64,000 nucleotides of DNA, from contig CM038216.1 in assembly GCA_021442155.1 (NCBI GenBank), forward strand, positions 87,826,945 to 87,890,944. Direction: 5' to 3'. Source of the stretch: Cymbidium sinense. Its lineage: Eukaryota; Streptophyta; Magnoliopsida; Asparagales; Orchidaceae. Under the pieces are notes generated by a model, which saw only the letters and a program-made list of their open reading frames with translations, searched no databases and was not told where the DNA came from. Position numbers and translations under genes: made by a program. Shown here one piece after another: positions 36,238-48,444 of this stretch; position 1 is the first letter of the stretch, and the number at the start of each line of letters is the position of its first letter.

Positions 36238-39200
36238 ATGGTCTCATTTCTTATCTAGAATGTGAGAGGATCCTCTCTAGAAATAGAATCATAATTTAGT
36301 CTCTCATAACATTTCCATTTTGGCTATTTTGGAACCCTTTATTCTTCCCTCTAACATTGCCTCTATTGCTAGAATGATTGGCTTTAGTAATTTTTTTTAC
36401 TAATTCGAGCAATAAAATTTGGATTTTTTGGAAGAGTCCATTTGTTTTACAAGTTATGCAAGATTTACCCCAGGTTGTAAATGTTAAAATCACTTACAAA
36501 AATTGGTGTTGCTTTGGGTCTTTTGTCTATGCCTCTTGTAATAGGAATGGTAGAAGGCTCTGATCTTGTTAGTTTCTCTTCCTCTGAATGCTCTTTGGTT
36601 TGTGGGTGGGGACTTTAACATTATATCTTCCTCTTGAATGAGTTGGTGGTAATGCTCCAAACTTGTTTTCCATGGAGGAATTTAATAACATGATCCTTGA
36701 TTGTCAACTTCGATATTGGATTTTGGTCTCACTTCACTTGGAATAAGACTTTGGCAAAGATTAGATAGGGTCCTTTTAACAATATGTGGATCAACCTTTT
36801 CCTATTACTATTGAGCATCTCGAGAACCCTATCGGACCATTCTCCCTTACCATCACTATAAATGTTAATGCTACTAAACCTCCTCTCATATCCCATTCGA
36901 TTTCAAAATATGTGGCTTATGGATGATAGATTTATGGATGTGGTTGCTAGCAATTGGAGTGAACCTCTCCATCTTGATGATTCTATTTTCGGGATGATGA
37001 GATTGTGGTTCAAATTAAAAAGGCTTAAATAATGCCTTAATTGGTGGAACAAACACTATTTCAAAATCTTTTTTATTTTTATCAAAGAATTAGAACATGA
37101 GGTTATAGCTTTAGAAGACATTACAGTTAATGATCCATCTAAAAACTCCTTATTAACTCAAGCCAAAAATAGGTTAACACCTTTCCAAGACATGGAGGAG
37201 ACCAATTGGCAAAAGCATCTATAAAATGGATATCTAATGGTGATCAAAATACCAAATATTTTCATGCCATGGTTAAAAAGAAAAAGGAGTTAAATCACAT
37301 TAAAAAAATTAAAACTAATGATGATATCCGGTGTCCGATAACAAGGAGATTACATTCATTTCTTTCTTTAATGAGCTACTTAAAAAATGTGACTTATGAT
37401 GTGATTTTGTTTGAAGTTATTCTAATCTCATTTCATGATAAGATAATATGCTTATTTCATTACCCTCTGAATCAAATTGCTAACATTTTGCAAAATATGA
37501 ATACATTCTGGTGGTCATGATGGATTTACCACCTTATTTTTTCAAAATGGGTATATCATTAAAGAATATTTGGTTAATGTTGTTCTTGATTTTTTCAAGG
37601 AAGTATCCTCCCAGATATTTTGCTAGCACTTCCACTATTTTAATCCCTAAAATAGAAAATCTTGAACTTTGGAGTCATTTTAGGCCAATGTGTTCCTTTT
37701 AATAAACTCATCTCTAAGATTGGCTAATAGATTAAGTATTCTGCTTCCTGAAATTATCTCCCCCAACCAAACAGGCTTTGTTAAAGAGCATTCTATTTCT
37801 GATAATGTTCTTTTAGCTCAAGAGATGATCTGTGATTTAAATGCCAAAGTTTGTAGTGGTAACCTGCTCTTTAAACTAGACATTTCCAAAGCTTATGATA
37901 ACATTGGTTGGGTTTTCCTATATAAAATTTTGGCTTTATTTGGATTTTGAAGTCAATTTATTACTTTAATAAAAAATGGTATTGAGAATTCTTGGTTTTC
38001 TTTACTTATTAATGGTGAAGTTCATGGATTTTCTCTTCCTCTCATGGGCTAAGGGGATCCTCTTTCCCACTCTTTTCATTATTGTGGAATATCTCTAGAA
38101 GTCTTGAGGATGTTTTGTAACATGTATTACAAAACTAGGGGTGGCTTTCCATTTCCCACCTCGTTGATGATTTCATTATATTTTGCAATGGTTCTATTCT
38201 ACATTAAAATTTATGTAAGTTCTTTACTGTTTGGTAGGAAAGTGGTTTGAAGATTAATAAAAGTTGTTTTATCTCTAGCTCTTCTATTTCTTTATCTAGG
38301 ATTAATGCTATTAAGAATATTACTTTTTGCACATCAAACCCTGCCTATCAAGTATCGGGCACTCCTTTATATCGAGGAATAGATCTTCCTTATTTGATGA
38401 AGTTATTAAAATAAATAAGAAAATTTCCTCTTGGGAGTTCCACTTACTTTCCTTTGGTGCTAGACTTATCCTATTCAAAGTACCCTTTTATTTGCCTTTG
38501 TATCTTTTGTCCACTATTGCCTCTCTATTATTAAAAGGATAAATAGACTTATTAACAAATTTTTTTGGGGTTATACCTCTTCCAGGAAAGTTCATTGGGC
38601 TAGTTGGCATAACTTGTTTTTTTAATGAAGGTGGTTTGGGTTGAAACTTTAGAAGACTCCATTAAATATTTTTCACACAAAATGTGGAATTTAAGAAACA
38701 ATCATAGTCGGTCTCAATTTATGCTTGCTAAATCTGTAAAAACACCCCTCATTTGTACTTTCAAACCTGGGACTCACCGTGTGGAAAAGACTTTGTAACA
38801 TCAAGTGGAATGAGAATCTTATCTCTTGGGTGTGAATTCGGCTCCTCTTTTTGGCAAGAAAATTGGTTGGGACAAGGTTCTATTGATTCTTTCTTAATAC
38901 TCATTCCATTGTGAGGCTTAAGGTAAGTCATTTCATTACAATAATTGGGATATGGACCAATTAATTGTCCCTAAGGTGATAGAACAAAATCCTTACAATT
39001 TGTCCATTACCTAAATGACCAAATCCACTTCAATAATTCCTCCTCTGAGAATTTGTTTTAAGGATGTTTGGCACTCTTCACTTAAAACTCAAGAGTCCTT
39101 AGTTTTCACTAAAATATCTTTATCTCTACCTCCTTTTCTATTTTAACTTGCATTCTAAAGCAATACATTCTGTTGATGCTACCCTTTAAAAAAAGGTTTC

Positions 39201-40131
39201 CACCTCCTCTAGATGCCAATGTTGCTTTCACATTGAAATTGTGGATCATGTGTATGAATGGCCCTATTGCTGTTAAGGTTTGGAGCTAGTATGATAGTAT
39301 GTTTAATAGTTTTCATTTCAATGTTTCATTTTCTATTATGCAACTTCTTGAAAGTTTTTTCTCTTATACTCCTAAAGGCTATGTCAAAGTTGTTCTAGCC
39401 ACTACTCTTCTATGGTATATTTGGTTGGAAAGAAATGATGCTAATCATCATGATAAACCTATGAACTATCATCGTATTATTGCTAGAGCTAAATATAAAA
39501 TTATGTCTCTTTATAAAGCTGACCTTCTTACTTCCTTTAGTTTCAAAAGATACAAATATATGGACATGAACTTTGAGATTAATCCTCCTTTTTGTGGTAT
39601 TGCTCCTAACCATAAAATTATATACTGGATGAAGCTGAATTATCATGTCATTAAGGTTAACAATGATGGCTCAATTTCTAATGGATTTTATGGTTGTGGG
39701 GGGATTTTAAGAGATTATAGTGGTCAGGTTATCTCTGCATTTGTTGCTCCTCTAGAACCCTATTTTGTTTTATTTGCTGAGCTTAAAGGTCTGTACTATG
39801 GGATTTCTGTTTGCTTATAGAAAGGATTTTAGGAGATTTGGTTCGAAGTTGATGCTCTCCTTCTTCTTGAATTATTAAATTCAGGAGCTCATGGAAATGT
39901 TGAAGTGTCTTATTTACTTAACCAGACTAGGAGGCTTCTTGCCAACCTAGATTATCAAATTTCTCATATTTATCAGGAAGGTAATTCTTGTGCTGATTTT
40001 CTTGCTAATTGGGGAGCCAAGTCTTCCTCTTTGAATCTATTCTCTAATGATGATATTCCTTCACTTTTAAGGGGCTTGTGAATCTTGATAAAACTGGATT
40101 GCTTTATGTTAGAAATTTTAAGCTTTTATGA
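36238..40131 (+). pseudogene. LINE ORF2: endonuclease, reverse transcriptase, RNase H
   Basis: The ORF starts with MVSFLI, a stop in place of Trp, then NVRG, the usual APE-type endonuclease opening. Further endonuclease traces are KIWIFWKSPF (36410), LVCGWGL or FVGGDFN (36600), LDRVL-like (36770) and SDHSPLPS (36830). RT motifs are STILIPKIENLELW (37640), RLSILLPEIISPNQTGFV (37730), LLFKLDISKAYDNIGW (37860), GDPLSHSF (38050) and a catalytic box HLVDDFIIFC at 38157-38186, where the family normally has (Y/F)ADD, so one residue seems lost. A zf-RVT-like NGPIAVKVW (39260) precedes RNase H: KVNNDGSISNGFYGCGGILRDYSG (39650), AELKGLYYGI (39780), EGNSCADFLANWGAKS (39970), stop at 40131. Broken by many frameshifts. 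Confidence 0.8.
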
Positions 40132-40655
40132 TTCTTTTTCTGTGGAGATATGGCTTTTTCCTAAGCTTTGGGATCTATTAGTTATCATTTCATCCTCTAT
40201 TGGTTTGGGCTAGTCTTCATTTCTATGATGTTTGCTATTGTTATCCCTTCTACTTTCTATTTTGCATTCTCTACTATGCTAGTAGAGGTGGTTGCTATAG
40301 ATGGTGGCTGTTGGGACCTGCTTGTCCAATCCTGGGTGAGTACTTTTCTAGCCAGATCTTTCTACAATCATTTTTTTATGCTTCCCATTTTCAGGTTGGC
40401 CATTCTGTGGGTTTGCTTATTTCTCGGATAGTTATTATGTCGCTCTTTTATTAACCATAAGAGCTCTCTCTCAAGTCTTCTTTAAAATCACTCAAATCTA
40501 GCGTGAAGGAAATGCTTGTGCTGATTATCTTGCCAATCTTGGAGCTAGACTAGATGAGCTCACCCTTTTTTATCATTTTAGTCTTCCTAAACAATTGCAA
40601 GGATTGATTAATCTGGATAACTTTGGATTACATTATCTAAGAAATTAATATGTAT
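40132..40655 (+). pseudogene. Second copy of the RNase H C-terminus inside the LINE tail
   Basis: At 40500-40649 the sequence again encodes REGNACADYLANLGARLDEL, then LINLDNFGLHYLRN and a stop. This is a diverged duplicate of 39960-40131 (EGNSCADFLANWGAK, LVNLDKTGLLYVRN). The offset is about 525 bases. The intervening 40132-40450 contains no recognisable RNase H core. The two copies differ much more than a recent duplication would, so the duplication may be old or the tail may come from a related element. The two ORFs at 40168-40454 are not convincing proteins. Confidence 0.65.
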
Positions 40656-42067
40656 ATGTTGTGCTTACTATTTATTGTATTTTCTGCTATATGTTTCTTT
40701 TGATCTGTTCTATTTCCTTCTTATTTTTTGCTGCATTTGTTAGTTATCCATTTTGATGGTATTTGGTCTCTAATCCTCATCTACTGGTTACCAGCTACCT
40801 TTTTTTTTGCCCTTCTTTTTGCTGGGTTCTATTTTCACTGTTGATAGCCCTATCTGTTGGACCAGTAACCTATCTCACCGATTCACTGGTTTTGTTCTCA
40901 ACCCAGATTTTTAGGTGCTTTTGAATATGACTACTATTTCTTTTCCTTTATTATTGATGTGATTATTGTGGTCTTGCAAGGTAGGCATCTCTTTTGCTTT
41001 TCCTTTCTTTCGTTGTCGCTATTTGCTTAGTCAGACAGTTTACCCTTTACTTGAAGGCTGTCTTCAGTAGTTTTTTCATGGAATCTTTTTATGGTTGTTT
41101 TCTGCTTTGGAGTTGTTTACTATCACCTCAGTTGGCTCCATTTTCTGTGGTATTGCTTATCAGTTGAATGGATTAATGGGTTATTTTGTTATGTAGGCTG
41201 ATTCTTTCTGTTGGTTTTCTGTATGGCTGTTTGTTATGTTGTTTGTTGCTTGGTTAGTTTCAATCCCTGTGACTGGGCTATATGTTTCTCACTACAGGTT
41301 GAGGTCATTTTTGGATCAAATGGTGTATAATTACTATAGTGATCTAGCTTTTAATAGGTGGATATTTCTCCTGACTTTTGATCCTATTAGGCTCTCATCT
41401 TTGGTTGTCCTTGTTGATCTCCATGATCTCCCTAAATGCCTATTTTATTTTGGTTGTTTCATGTCAAGCTATGTTGAAGGGTGTATTTGGTTGGCGGCTC
41501 CACATCAAGCTTATACATGGAATGTAGGTTTGTAAGCTATGATGTCTAGGATGATTTCACTCATAAACTAGCTAGTAGTAGCAATTGTGATGCAACCCTT
41601 CTTTGGAGGTTTAGATGCTCATGTTTGTGGTTGCCCCTTTCATGGGTGATTGAGCCTAAGCCTTTCCTTCACTCTATTATCTAAATATCTTTTCCTTTTC
41701 CTAGCCTTCTCAGTTTACTTTACTTGCACTCTTTAGTTGTACTAACTCCTTTTCAGATGTTTGCAGGTTTTATATTTTCTTTGCAGGTTTTCTTCACAGG
41801 TTCCTTATCTGGATGTGGCATATGTTGCTCATATTTTCACAAGTTTTTGCTGAGGACTGACCTATGGCTCTCATTCTTGTGCTTTTTGTACCTTTAGCTA
41901 TTTTTCCTTTTTGTCTTTTCCTTCTCTTATTTTGGTTGTATTTAGATAAGGGATTTACTCTCTAGTCTGATTGTAGCTCTTGAGTAGTTTCTAAGTTTAT
42001 CCCCTTTAAGGACTTGTAACCCCTTTTATTGTGGCAATAAAATTCCCCATATGGGGTTCCCAAAAAA
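40656..42067 (+). other. LINE 3' UTR
   Basis: This 1.4 kb T-rich stretch follows the RNase H duplicate and ends with TTGTGGCAATAAAATTCC, a CCCCATATGGGG palindrome at 42046-42057 and six A at 42061-42066. The palindrome could form a small hairpin next to the poly-A, where LINE RTs recognise their RNA; the role is inference. The 99-codon ORF at 41236 has no recognised domain. Confidence 0.6.
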
Positions 42068-42790
42068 TGGAGACTTGAACATGTACTAAGGAGAATGGGT
42101 TAGATTGGTTGGAGTTTATGTGGTGCGGTATGCCCACAAGGCTTCAACTAGTGCTCATGCCACTACTTATCATCGAAAGTGTCTTCTTTAGTAACCGGAT
42201 GAGAGTTTTATTGAATGCTTGCTACATTTTCCTGGATAGTAGATAGTGGAGTATCTCTAATCTATATTCTCCCTCGATGAAGCTTGATCTTGGTGCTTTT
42301 GAATGCGTCATTATTGGATATAATTTTGAGGCACTCAAACCTATATACGATATGGTTTCAAGAACTAGAGCATCAGTGTGACCTCTAAGTGGGATTGCCT
42401 CGCTTAGAAAAGTAGATGGCTAGGATGAACCGATGACCCTTAGAAGAAAAAGGATCAATCATACCTACTATGTCAGTACACTGACACTCAAATGGCCATG
42501 AGGCCAATGTAGGATGTAGAATATTGGGTGGTTGATGTAGGACCACACTGTGTACTTGACATTGGTGGCATCTCCTAGCTACATCCATGCAATCTATAAT
42601 TATCAAAGGCTAGTAGTATCCTAATCTCTTGATCTTGGCGTTCATCTTTGGATCAGATTGATGCACTCCACATAGACCTGAATGTACCTCGATCATGATT
42701 TTATGGGCTTTGTATTTATCTAAATAGTGTAACCACATTTTATCGAAAGATCATTAGTACAAGGTGCCATCCACGAGAGCATAGGAGAGA
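42068..42790 (-). pseudogene. Element A: integrase, zinc finger and catalytic core
   Basis: On the minus strand: CMDVARRCHQCQVHS (the CC of the HHCC zinc finger), HQPPNILHPTLASWPFE, then TDIVGMIDPFSSKGHRFI with the first catalytic Asp, and YFSKRGNPT. Downstream, IISNNDAF matches the usual ISDNG region of the second Asp. The sequence then decays through HEH...KPCG to PFSLV at 42080-42110, where the LINE was inserted. Integrase would insert the cDNA into the genome. Upstream towards 42790 the finger's HH half and the linker (VHSGLCG-like) are degraded. Confidence 0.8.
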
Positions 42791-43650
42791 GCTCTCTACT
42801 TCAATTGATGGGCTTGTGATTTCTCTTGAGGGAGTTTTCCTAGGTTTAAGTAATCTATGAACGGCTGCCTACAATCCAGCTCCTCATCCTTTCTGGCAAT
42901 GGTAACCTCCCCTCCAAGAGAGAGTTTCTCGATGAGTTCAGCATCAATAAGGGATAAGAATTGTCTATTTTGAACCCTTAATGGAATGGACTCATCTTCC
43001 GGACATGCCAACTCCTTGGTGAGTTTGTCCAAAGCATCTACTACTGTGTTCTCTCCTTGAGGAACCTTGTAGATGGTGACCTCAGGGATTTGGGCCAATA
43101 GCTTCATGGTGTACTCATGGTAGTGATGAAGCTAAGGTTTTAGAACCTTATAGGACCCAGCAATCTGGTTGATGACTTGTTGTGAATCCTTGTAAATGTT
43201 GATGTTTTTGACACACACTGTAATAGCTAACTACCGCAATCGAGCCTCAGGCTTCATTATTGGTGCATGGATTGGAGAGATAATATGAGAATTTCATCAC
43301 ATCGCGGTCTAGAGTCAGAAGGATGATTCCTACCCCTGCCTTTCCTGGAAGAGTATATCATGGTTCTTCTCCTCTTTGAAAGGAAGCCACATCACCAGAA
43401 TACATCTTCGAATGGTGAATGCAAGTGTCGTCTAAGTTCATGATTTGTTCATCAGGGAGGTCATCACCAAGCGGTGAATCAGTAAGAAGTAGGTCTGGTG
43501 CTAAGAAATCTGCTAGTACCTGTCCTTTTACCATGCGAAGGGGTACGAATATAATGTCAAACTATGAGAGAATCATGGACCAATGTGCCAGCCGTCTGGA
43601 TAGCATTGGCCATGTCATGAGATACTGCAATTGATTGATTCTTGAAATCA
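42791..43650 (-). pseudogene. Element A: archaeal-type RNase H (second RNase H)
   Basis: On the minus strand 43640-43107 reads LAHWSMILS, VKGQVLADFLA (end of the first RNase H and linker), then PGKAGVGIILLT, FSYYLSNPCTNNEA, and the INQIAGSYKVL-type region. The open frame 43107-42796 continues MKLLAQIPEVTIYKVPQGEN, TVVDALDKLTKELACPEDE. An additional RNase H after the RT-linked one is the hallmark of the Tat lineage of plant Ty3/gypsy elements. Several frame breaks occur upstream of 43107; the last 104 codons are clean. Confidence 0.8.
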
Positions 43651-45069
43651 AGTTTACCTTATGAGATGTATCCATAGCTTTTGGGATGTGAAGATTAAAG
43701 CTAGCAATGTTTCTCAATAGGTGGGTAGTTTTAGAGGATTAGATGATGAGGTAGTAGAGAGCATTCTCCAACCATTCATCATTGGTTTGTGCCAACAAAG
43801 TGCTAAGGGAGTTGTCCAATGCATGTAGTAGAAGATAAGTGGCTTGCTGAGATAGGGACTGCTAGAACTAGTGGCTTCACCAAATATTTGATGTCTTCAA
43901 AAGCATGTTGGCACTTGTCATCCCACTTGAACTTGGCATCCTTTTTGATAAGTGCTAAAAATGGCTTCCATCTCCTCGATAGATTGGAGATAAAGCACCT
44001 TAGAGATGCCAACAACCCTTGAAACATTCTAAGTTGAGTAAGACTTTTAGGGGTGGCATTTCTAAGATAGCTTTGATCTTTTTTGGGTCTATCTCTATTC
44101 CTCGGTGTCGGATAATAAACCCAAGAAACTTTCTTGAAGCCACTCTGAATGCACACTTCAGGGGGTTCATTTTGAGTTTAAATTATCTTAACCATTTGAA
44201 ACTACTCTCAAGTCAAAGAGATGGTCTTCCTTTTCTTTTTTTGACTACTAGATCATCAACATAGCATTCAACTTGATGATGAATGAGTTCATTGAAGATC
44301 TGAGTCATGGCCCAGGTGTTTTAGCACGATTTTAAGGTCGAAAGGAATGACCTTATAACAATAGATTTGATCGGGTTTGAAAAGTAGTGTTTTCATCCTC
44401 GGGCCATCATCTGATATGGTTATAGCTAGATGACCCATCCATGAAGGAGAATAATGCATGAGATGAGGCGATGTCCACCATTAATTTTGGTATAGGAAGT
44501 GGAAATTCATCCTTAGGACATGCCTTATTTAAGTCCTTGAAATCGATGCATATCTTCTACTTAACTAGGACAACACTGGCTAACCATGCAGGGAATTTTT
44601 CTTCACTAATAAAACTAGCATTGATCTATTTCTTGACTTCAGAAATGACTTGTTGTTCGATTTCTAATCGCATGCCTCTAGGAGCTTGCTTGATGGGGTT
44701 AGCATTAGGGTCTATTGCTAGTTTGTGGACTGATATGTTAGGAGATAATCTGGGTATCTCTTCATAGCTCCATGCAAAGCAATCCTTAAACTCAATCAAT
44801 AGCCTAACTAAGTCATTGGTTTTATCTTCATTCAACAAAGAATTGATGTATGTGGGCCATGGATCTTCTTCTGTCCTAATGTTTATTTCTTTGTTCTTGT
44901 CGATGGTTGAGTTGATTCCTTCTTCAAATTTTGGAGGTGCATCTTTGATTTGAAGATCATCAGGATCATCTAAAGTTTCTAAACACACCTCCTCATAAGA
45001 GTTAGTGTGGTTTGAGAAGATCCTATCAGATTCCAGATGATTGGTGACAACTAAGCAAGTAATCATCAT
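43651..45069 (-). pseudogene. Element A: reverse transcriptase and first RNase H
   Basis: The open frame 45069-44626 carries the RT entry region: LIEFKDCFAWSYEEIPRLSP, HKLAIDPNANPIKQAPRGMR, then ISEVKK. Further on come FKDLNKACPKDEFPLPIPKL (44550-44490), SFMDGSSSYN, and an intact catalytic box ECYVDDLVV with YVDD at 44252-44263. KFLGFIIRHRGIEIDPKKI (44130-44080), PPLKVLLNL and the start of RNase H follow. The RT copies element RNA to cDNA. Frameshifts near 44430, 44340 and 44230 break the frame, although the catalytic box is kept. Confidence 0.85.
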
Positions 45070-46500
45070 TATCGACTGAACCCACTATACCGAATCCTAG
45101 CCCTTATCTTGATTGTGCATTTTTGCCTTTATTGTCCCACAACTTCTCGAAATACTCGACCTATGCCTAGACCATGTGTAAGGAATTAAACCTTTCTTTG
45201 CAAGATTATGAACACAAGGTGAGTACCAATCAAAAGGTAATTTGATTAAATCTTTATATAAATTATCCTTAAGTTACATCTCTGGACTTGAGGATGATGA
45301 TCCCAACATGAATCTCTTTGGCTTGACATCCATGGAAGATCTAGGGGCCTCACCACAAACCCTCAACTTTTTGAGAAAAAAGTAGGGTTAGAGCTAAGGT
45401 TCCCAACTGCTTCCTAATGGTTTTACATAATCTTGATTCGAATACATTTGTGCTTTGCTTGGAGGCCTGGTCTTCATCACTTTCTGGCTCATGTGTCACC
45501 TCTAATGAAACCCACTGAGAGGGGTTGGCTGGTATCCTAATCACATGAGACTCATCCGTCGGATTCCAAGTCTATGTGAATAGTGAGTACTCTGAACTGG
45601 GACATAACCCCTATTGGCTCACTAACCGGGGTCTTCCACCTTTGGAAATGCCTCTGTATCTACCTCTGCCTACCTGGTGGAGGTTGAGTCATCCTACCCA
45701 TATGTCGTATGGTGGAATGAACTAAGGGTGGAATGTAACATGCGGCTCTACCTTTTCCTCGATTTCCTTTTCTAGCTCATTTGTACTTTATCTTATTTTT
45801 TTCTTTTTTCTTTTTTTTTCTTTTTCTTCTCTTTCATTTTCTTTTGCATTTGAACTTTGGCCAAGTTTTGGAGAATAAGTGTTTTGATTTTGAGGAAGAT
45901 AATAGGTCACGTCCTCATATATCACGACCTCTCTAACTGAGATTGGCATTCATCTCCTTTGACACAGTATTCGATTTCATCTTTTTGAAATTTGATGCAC
46001 TGATGAAGAGAGAATGGAATCATCTTAGTTTAAGGTATCCAAGGCCTACCAAGCAAAGCAATGAACAATGTATTCAAATCAATTATATAGAACTTGGCTT
46101 CAGTCTTCCAGTCGCCTATTTCAAATGTAACACTATGGAGCCTAAATCCCTCTTGCCCTATTCATTGAATCCTCTCAACATCATCTGATCTCCTCAGAGT
46201 TCAGAGATGTCAATCTTCAAATAGGCAAGGGTTTTTAGGCTCATAATGTTCACCGATGCACCTGGATCAACCAATACCCTAGAAAGTCTACCCATCCATC
46301 CACTGTGATGTAGAGGGCGATTGTGCTCCATGTCCCCAAAAGAAGGTCTTCATGTGAATGTGACTCCTAGGCTTCTCTTGAATAATGTGCCTCCTCTCCA
46401 ACAATGATCACTGAGCTAAACATATTTCGGATCAAGAAGGGCCTTGATTAATGATTCCCTCATCTCTTTGGATAAAGGGCATCATATATGCTTAGTTTAG
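45070..46500 (-). pseudogene. Element A: protease region and protease-RT linker
   Basis: On the minus strand the aspartic protease is recognisable as RVLVDPGASVNIMSLKTLAYL at about 46290-46225, with the catalytic triad reading D-P-G instead of the usual D-(S/T)-G. LRRSDDVERIQ, then AKFYIIDLNTLFIALLGRPWIP (about 46100-46040) follow, the typical end of the retroviral-type fold. Protease would cut the polyprotein. From 45900 to 45070 lies a fast-evolving linker with K/E-rich sequence (45780-45840 is T/C-rich on +) and no recognised domain. Confidence 0.7.
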
Positions 46501-48440
46501 GCAACTTTCTTAGGTGAGGGAGGATATTATAGTCAACTCTAGTGATCCTCTAAGCATATCCATGGGTGGAGCATCTTGTAGAGGGGCTTCTTGATCATTA
46601 GAACCAATGAATTGCTTTCTCTTATCTTGAGGTTCTACCATAGGAGGTATAACTTTCCCACTGCTAAGGTTGACTTTGGTGACTTCATGAGATGGTTTAA
46701 TGGAAAGTTCTACCTGCTCATCAAGTTCACCTATAGCTTCTCCTATAGGACCCTCAGAATTAGATGATTCCAAGTCTATCTCAAGAGGTGAACCCATATT
46801 ATTTAGAGAAGGAAACTTCTCTCTCAATCAAAGAGGATGATCGAGTTGCTATAATTATTAAGACTTGAAGAGTTTTCTAAAGGAGAATCAAATAACCCAT
46901 CAAGTGGTACATGTAATTCAAACTAGCTTTATTCCTTGATTTCTTAGATTTAAAAGGAGGTACATAGTAGAAATCTAGTAAAATAAGTGGGGTGAGGGAT
47001 TTGATGCCCTTCGATACAAGATGTCTACTAGAAGAAGAACTAGTAGGAATGCCAACCAAGTAATGCAATGATGGAATGGAGGCTAGATCGGGTGGTGGTT
47101 GCCACTTGGCTATCCTGGAAGTATGCCGCTACTGAGCTCCCACTTTCCTAAGTTGTCTTTGGAAACGCAAACTTTCTTTGATGTTGGAGGTTAGTCACCT
47201 GCACCTAAGGAAAGTTTCTTGATTTTAGAAATGATCTTTTTAGAGGTTTGAGATAAAGAGATATCCCAATCTTCTTTTATTTTGAGAGGATCACATGTAT
47301 CCCCAAGGATTACCCTAACAGAATTGGATGGTTGTTTTTCTAGCACCTAACTTGTAGCTATGCTCAAGCCAGTCCTTAAATGTAAAGCAATCCTCCAAAA
47401 CATGGCCTAGCATGTGGTGGTAGGGGAAAAGTTAGGATCATTACTCTTACCCACTTCTTCTAGCTTTCCAGGCTCGGGTAGCTAAAAATTAGGTTTCTTT
47501 AAGAGGTTCTTAAAGATTTTCCTAACTACCTCCCTCTTAATTGTATAAGTTTTGTTCAACTTATCCAAAAGAGTATGTGGGTGATAGCGACATAGGGGCG
47601 GGTATGTTTACCGCTGCTTGAAGTATGGCTGAGGAGGAGGTGGGAAGGCCATGGAGGCTATCGAGGTGAAAGATGGTAAGGTGGTGGTAAAGGAGGTGGA
47701 AGCGGCGAGCTCGAGGTCTCTCATACGATCTCGCTTCCCCTTATCCAATGGTGCTACTTCCCCTAGCTTCTTTTTGTAGGCTTTCTACGGCTTTGGCTTT
47801 AATGACTGATCTTGAAAAGGCAACTGTTTGGCCTCTCATTATAGGCTAGCCGCCTTATTGATTAACTTCTCCAATGTCTTAATGGTGAAACCTTTAAGCA
47901 TGGAGGTGACCGAGCCATGAATATCCTTTAATAGAATTTTAATAGCATGCTATTCAAATAGTTGTTGTTCACATTTCATGCTTAAATTATGCCATCTAAG
48001 AATATAATTAATGAGGGACTCACTGGGGATTTATTGAGCTACAATAAGATCACCCACAGTTACCCTTTGCTGAGCTCTAGCAAACCTCTTAACAAAGAGT
48101 TGCCAACTCGAAAAGTTTTCACTTAATCATTGGGGAGTTCAACGCACCAATCAAAAGCTATGCCCACTAAGCTACTGACAAAGAGATGAAATAATAATGC
48201 ATGCCACCAAAGATTGCAACATCCAATTGTGCTATATGTTGGTGAGGGTTCCCACTGCCATCAAAACTTTTGAAAAAAGGAGGCACAAAACCCTTAGAAT
48301 ATTGGATAGCATCAAATTCCTCTAGGTAGGGTCTACTCTTTGGAACTGACGAACCACCTCGGGTTTGCTAGCGCTTCCTTCACTTATTGTTCAACCATGA
48401 GTTTGATATTATTGACCTCATTTTTAGGATGAGCTCTCAA
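46501..48440 (-). pseudogene. Element A: gag and gag-protease linker
   Basis: On the minus strand from 48420 the capsid region is recognisable in alternating frames: MVEQ, WQWEPSPT, HALLFHLFVSSLVGIAFDW, VELPND, FLDGII. A degraded zinc-knuckle-like YHHMLGHVLEDCFTFKDWLE at about 47440-47390 follows. Then come SKGIKSLTPLILLDFY (47020) and the linker frame 46827-46510 with GPIGEAIGELDEQVE and EVTKVNLSSGKVIPP. The same linker words occur in element C at 61776-62207 on the + strand. Gag homology stops at about 48430, precisely where LTR sequence in the opposite orientation starts, so the gag N-terminus and the element's own 5' LTR are missing. Confidence 0.75.
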
Positions 48441-48444
48441 CCCC

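Larger units (their letters stand above)
34656..42067 (+). mobile_element. Plant L1-type LINE, nearly full length, inserted in the element A integrase
   Basis: The element has a short 5' UTR, ORF1 with DUF4283 and zinc knuckle, ORF2 with endonuclease, RT and RNase H, a 3' UTR of about 1.4 kb, and a 3' end CAATAAAATTCCCC, ATATGGGG, then a short A run at 42060-42066. It interrupts the integrase between PFSLV and EPILPLE. The 3' boundary is clear. The 5' boundary is judged from where integrase homology stops, and short similar words (ACGTAC at 34653, ATGTAC at 42081) may be remnants of a target duplication. Many stops and frameshifts make it inactive. Confidence 0.8.

Noticed and set aside
41236..41535. 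99-codon plus-strand ORF after the LINE RNase H
   Set aside because: It lies in the T-rich LINE 3' UTR and has no recognised domain; a chance ORF is more likely.
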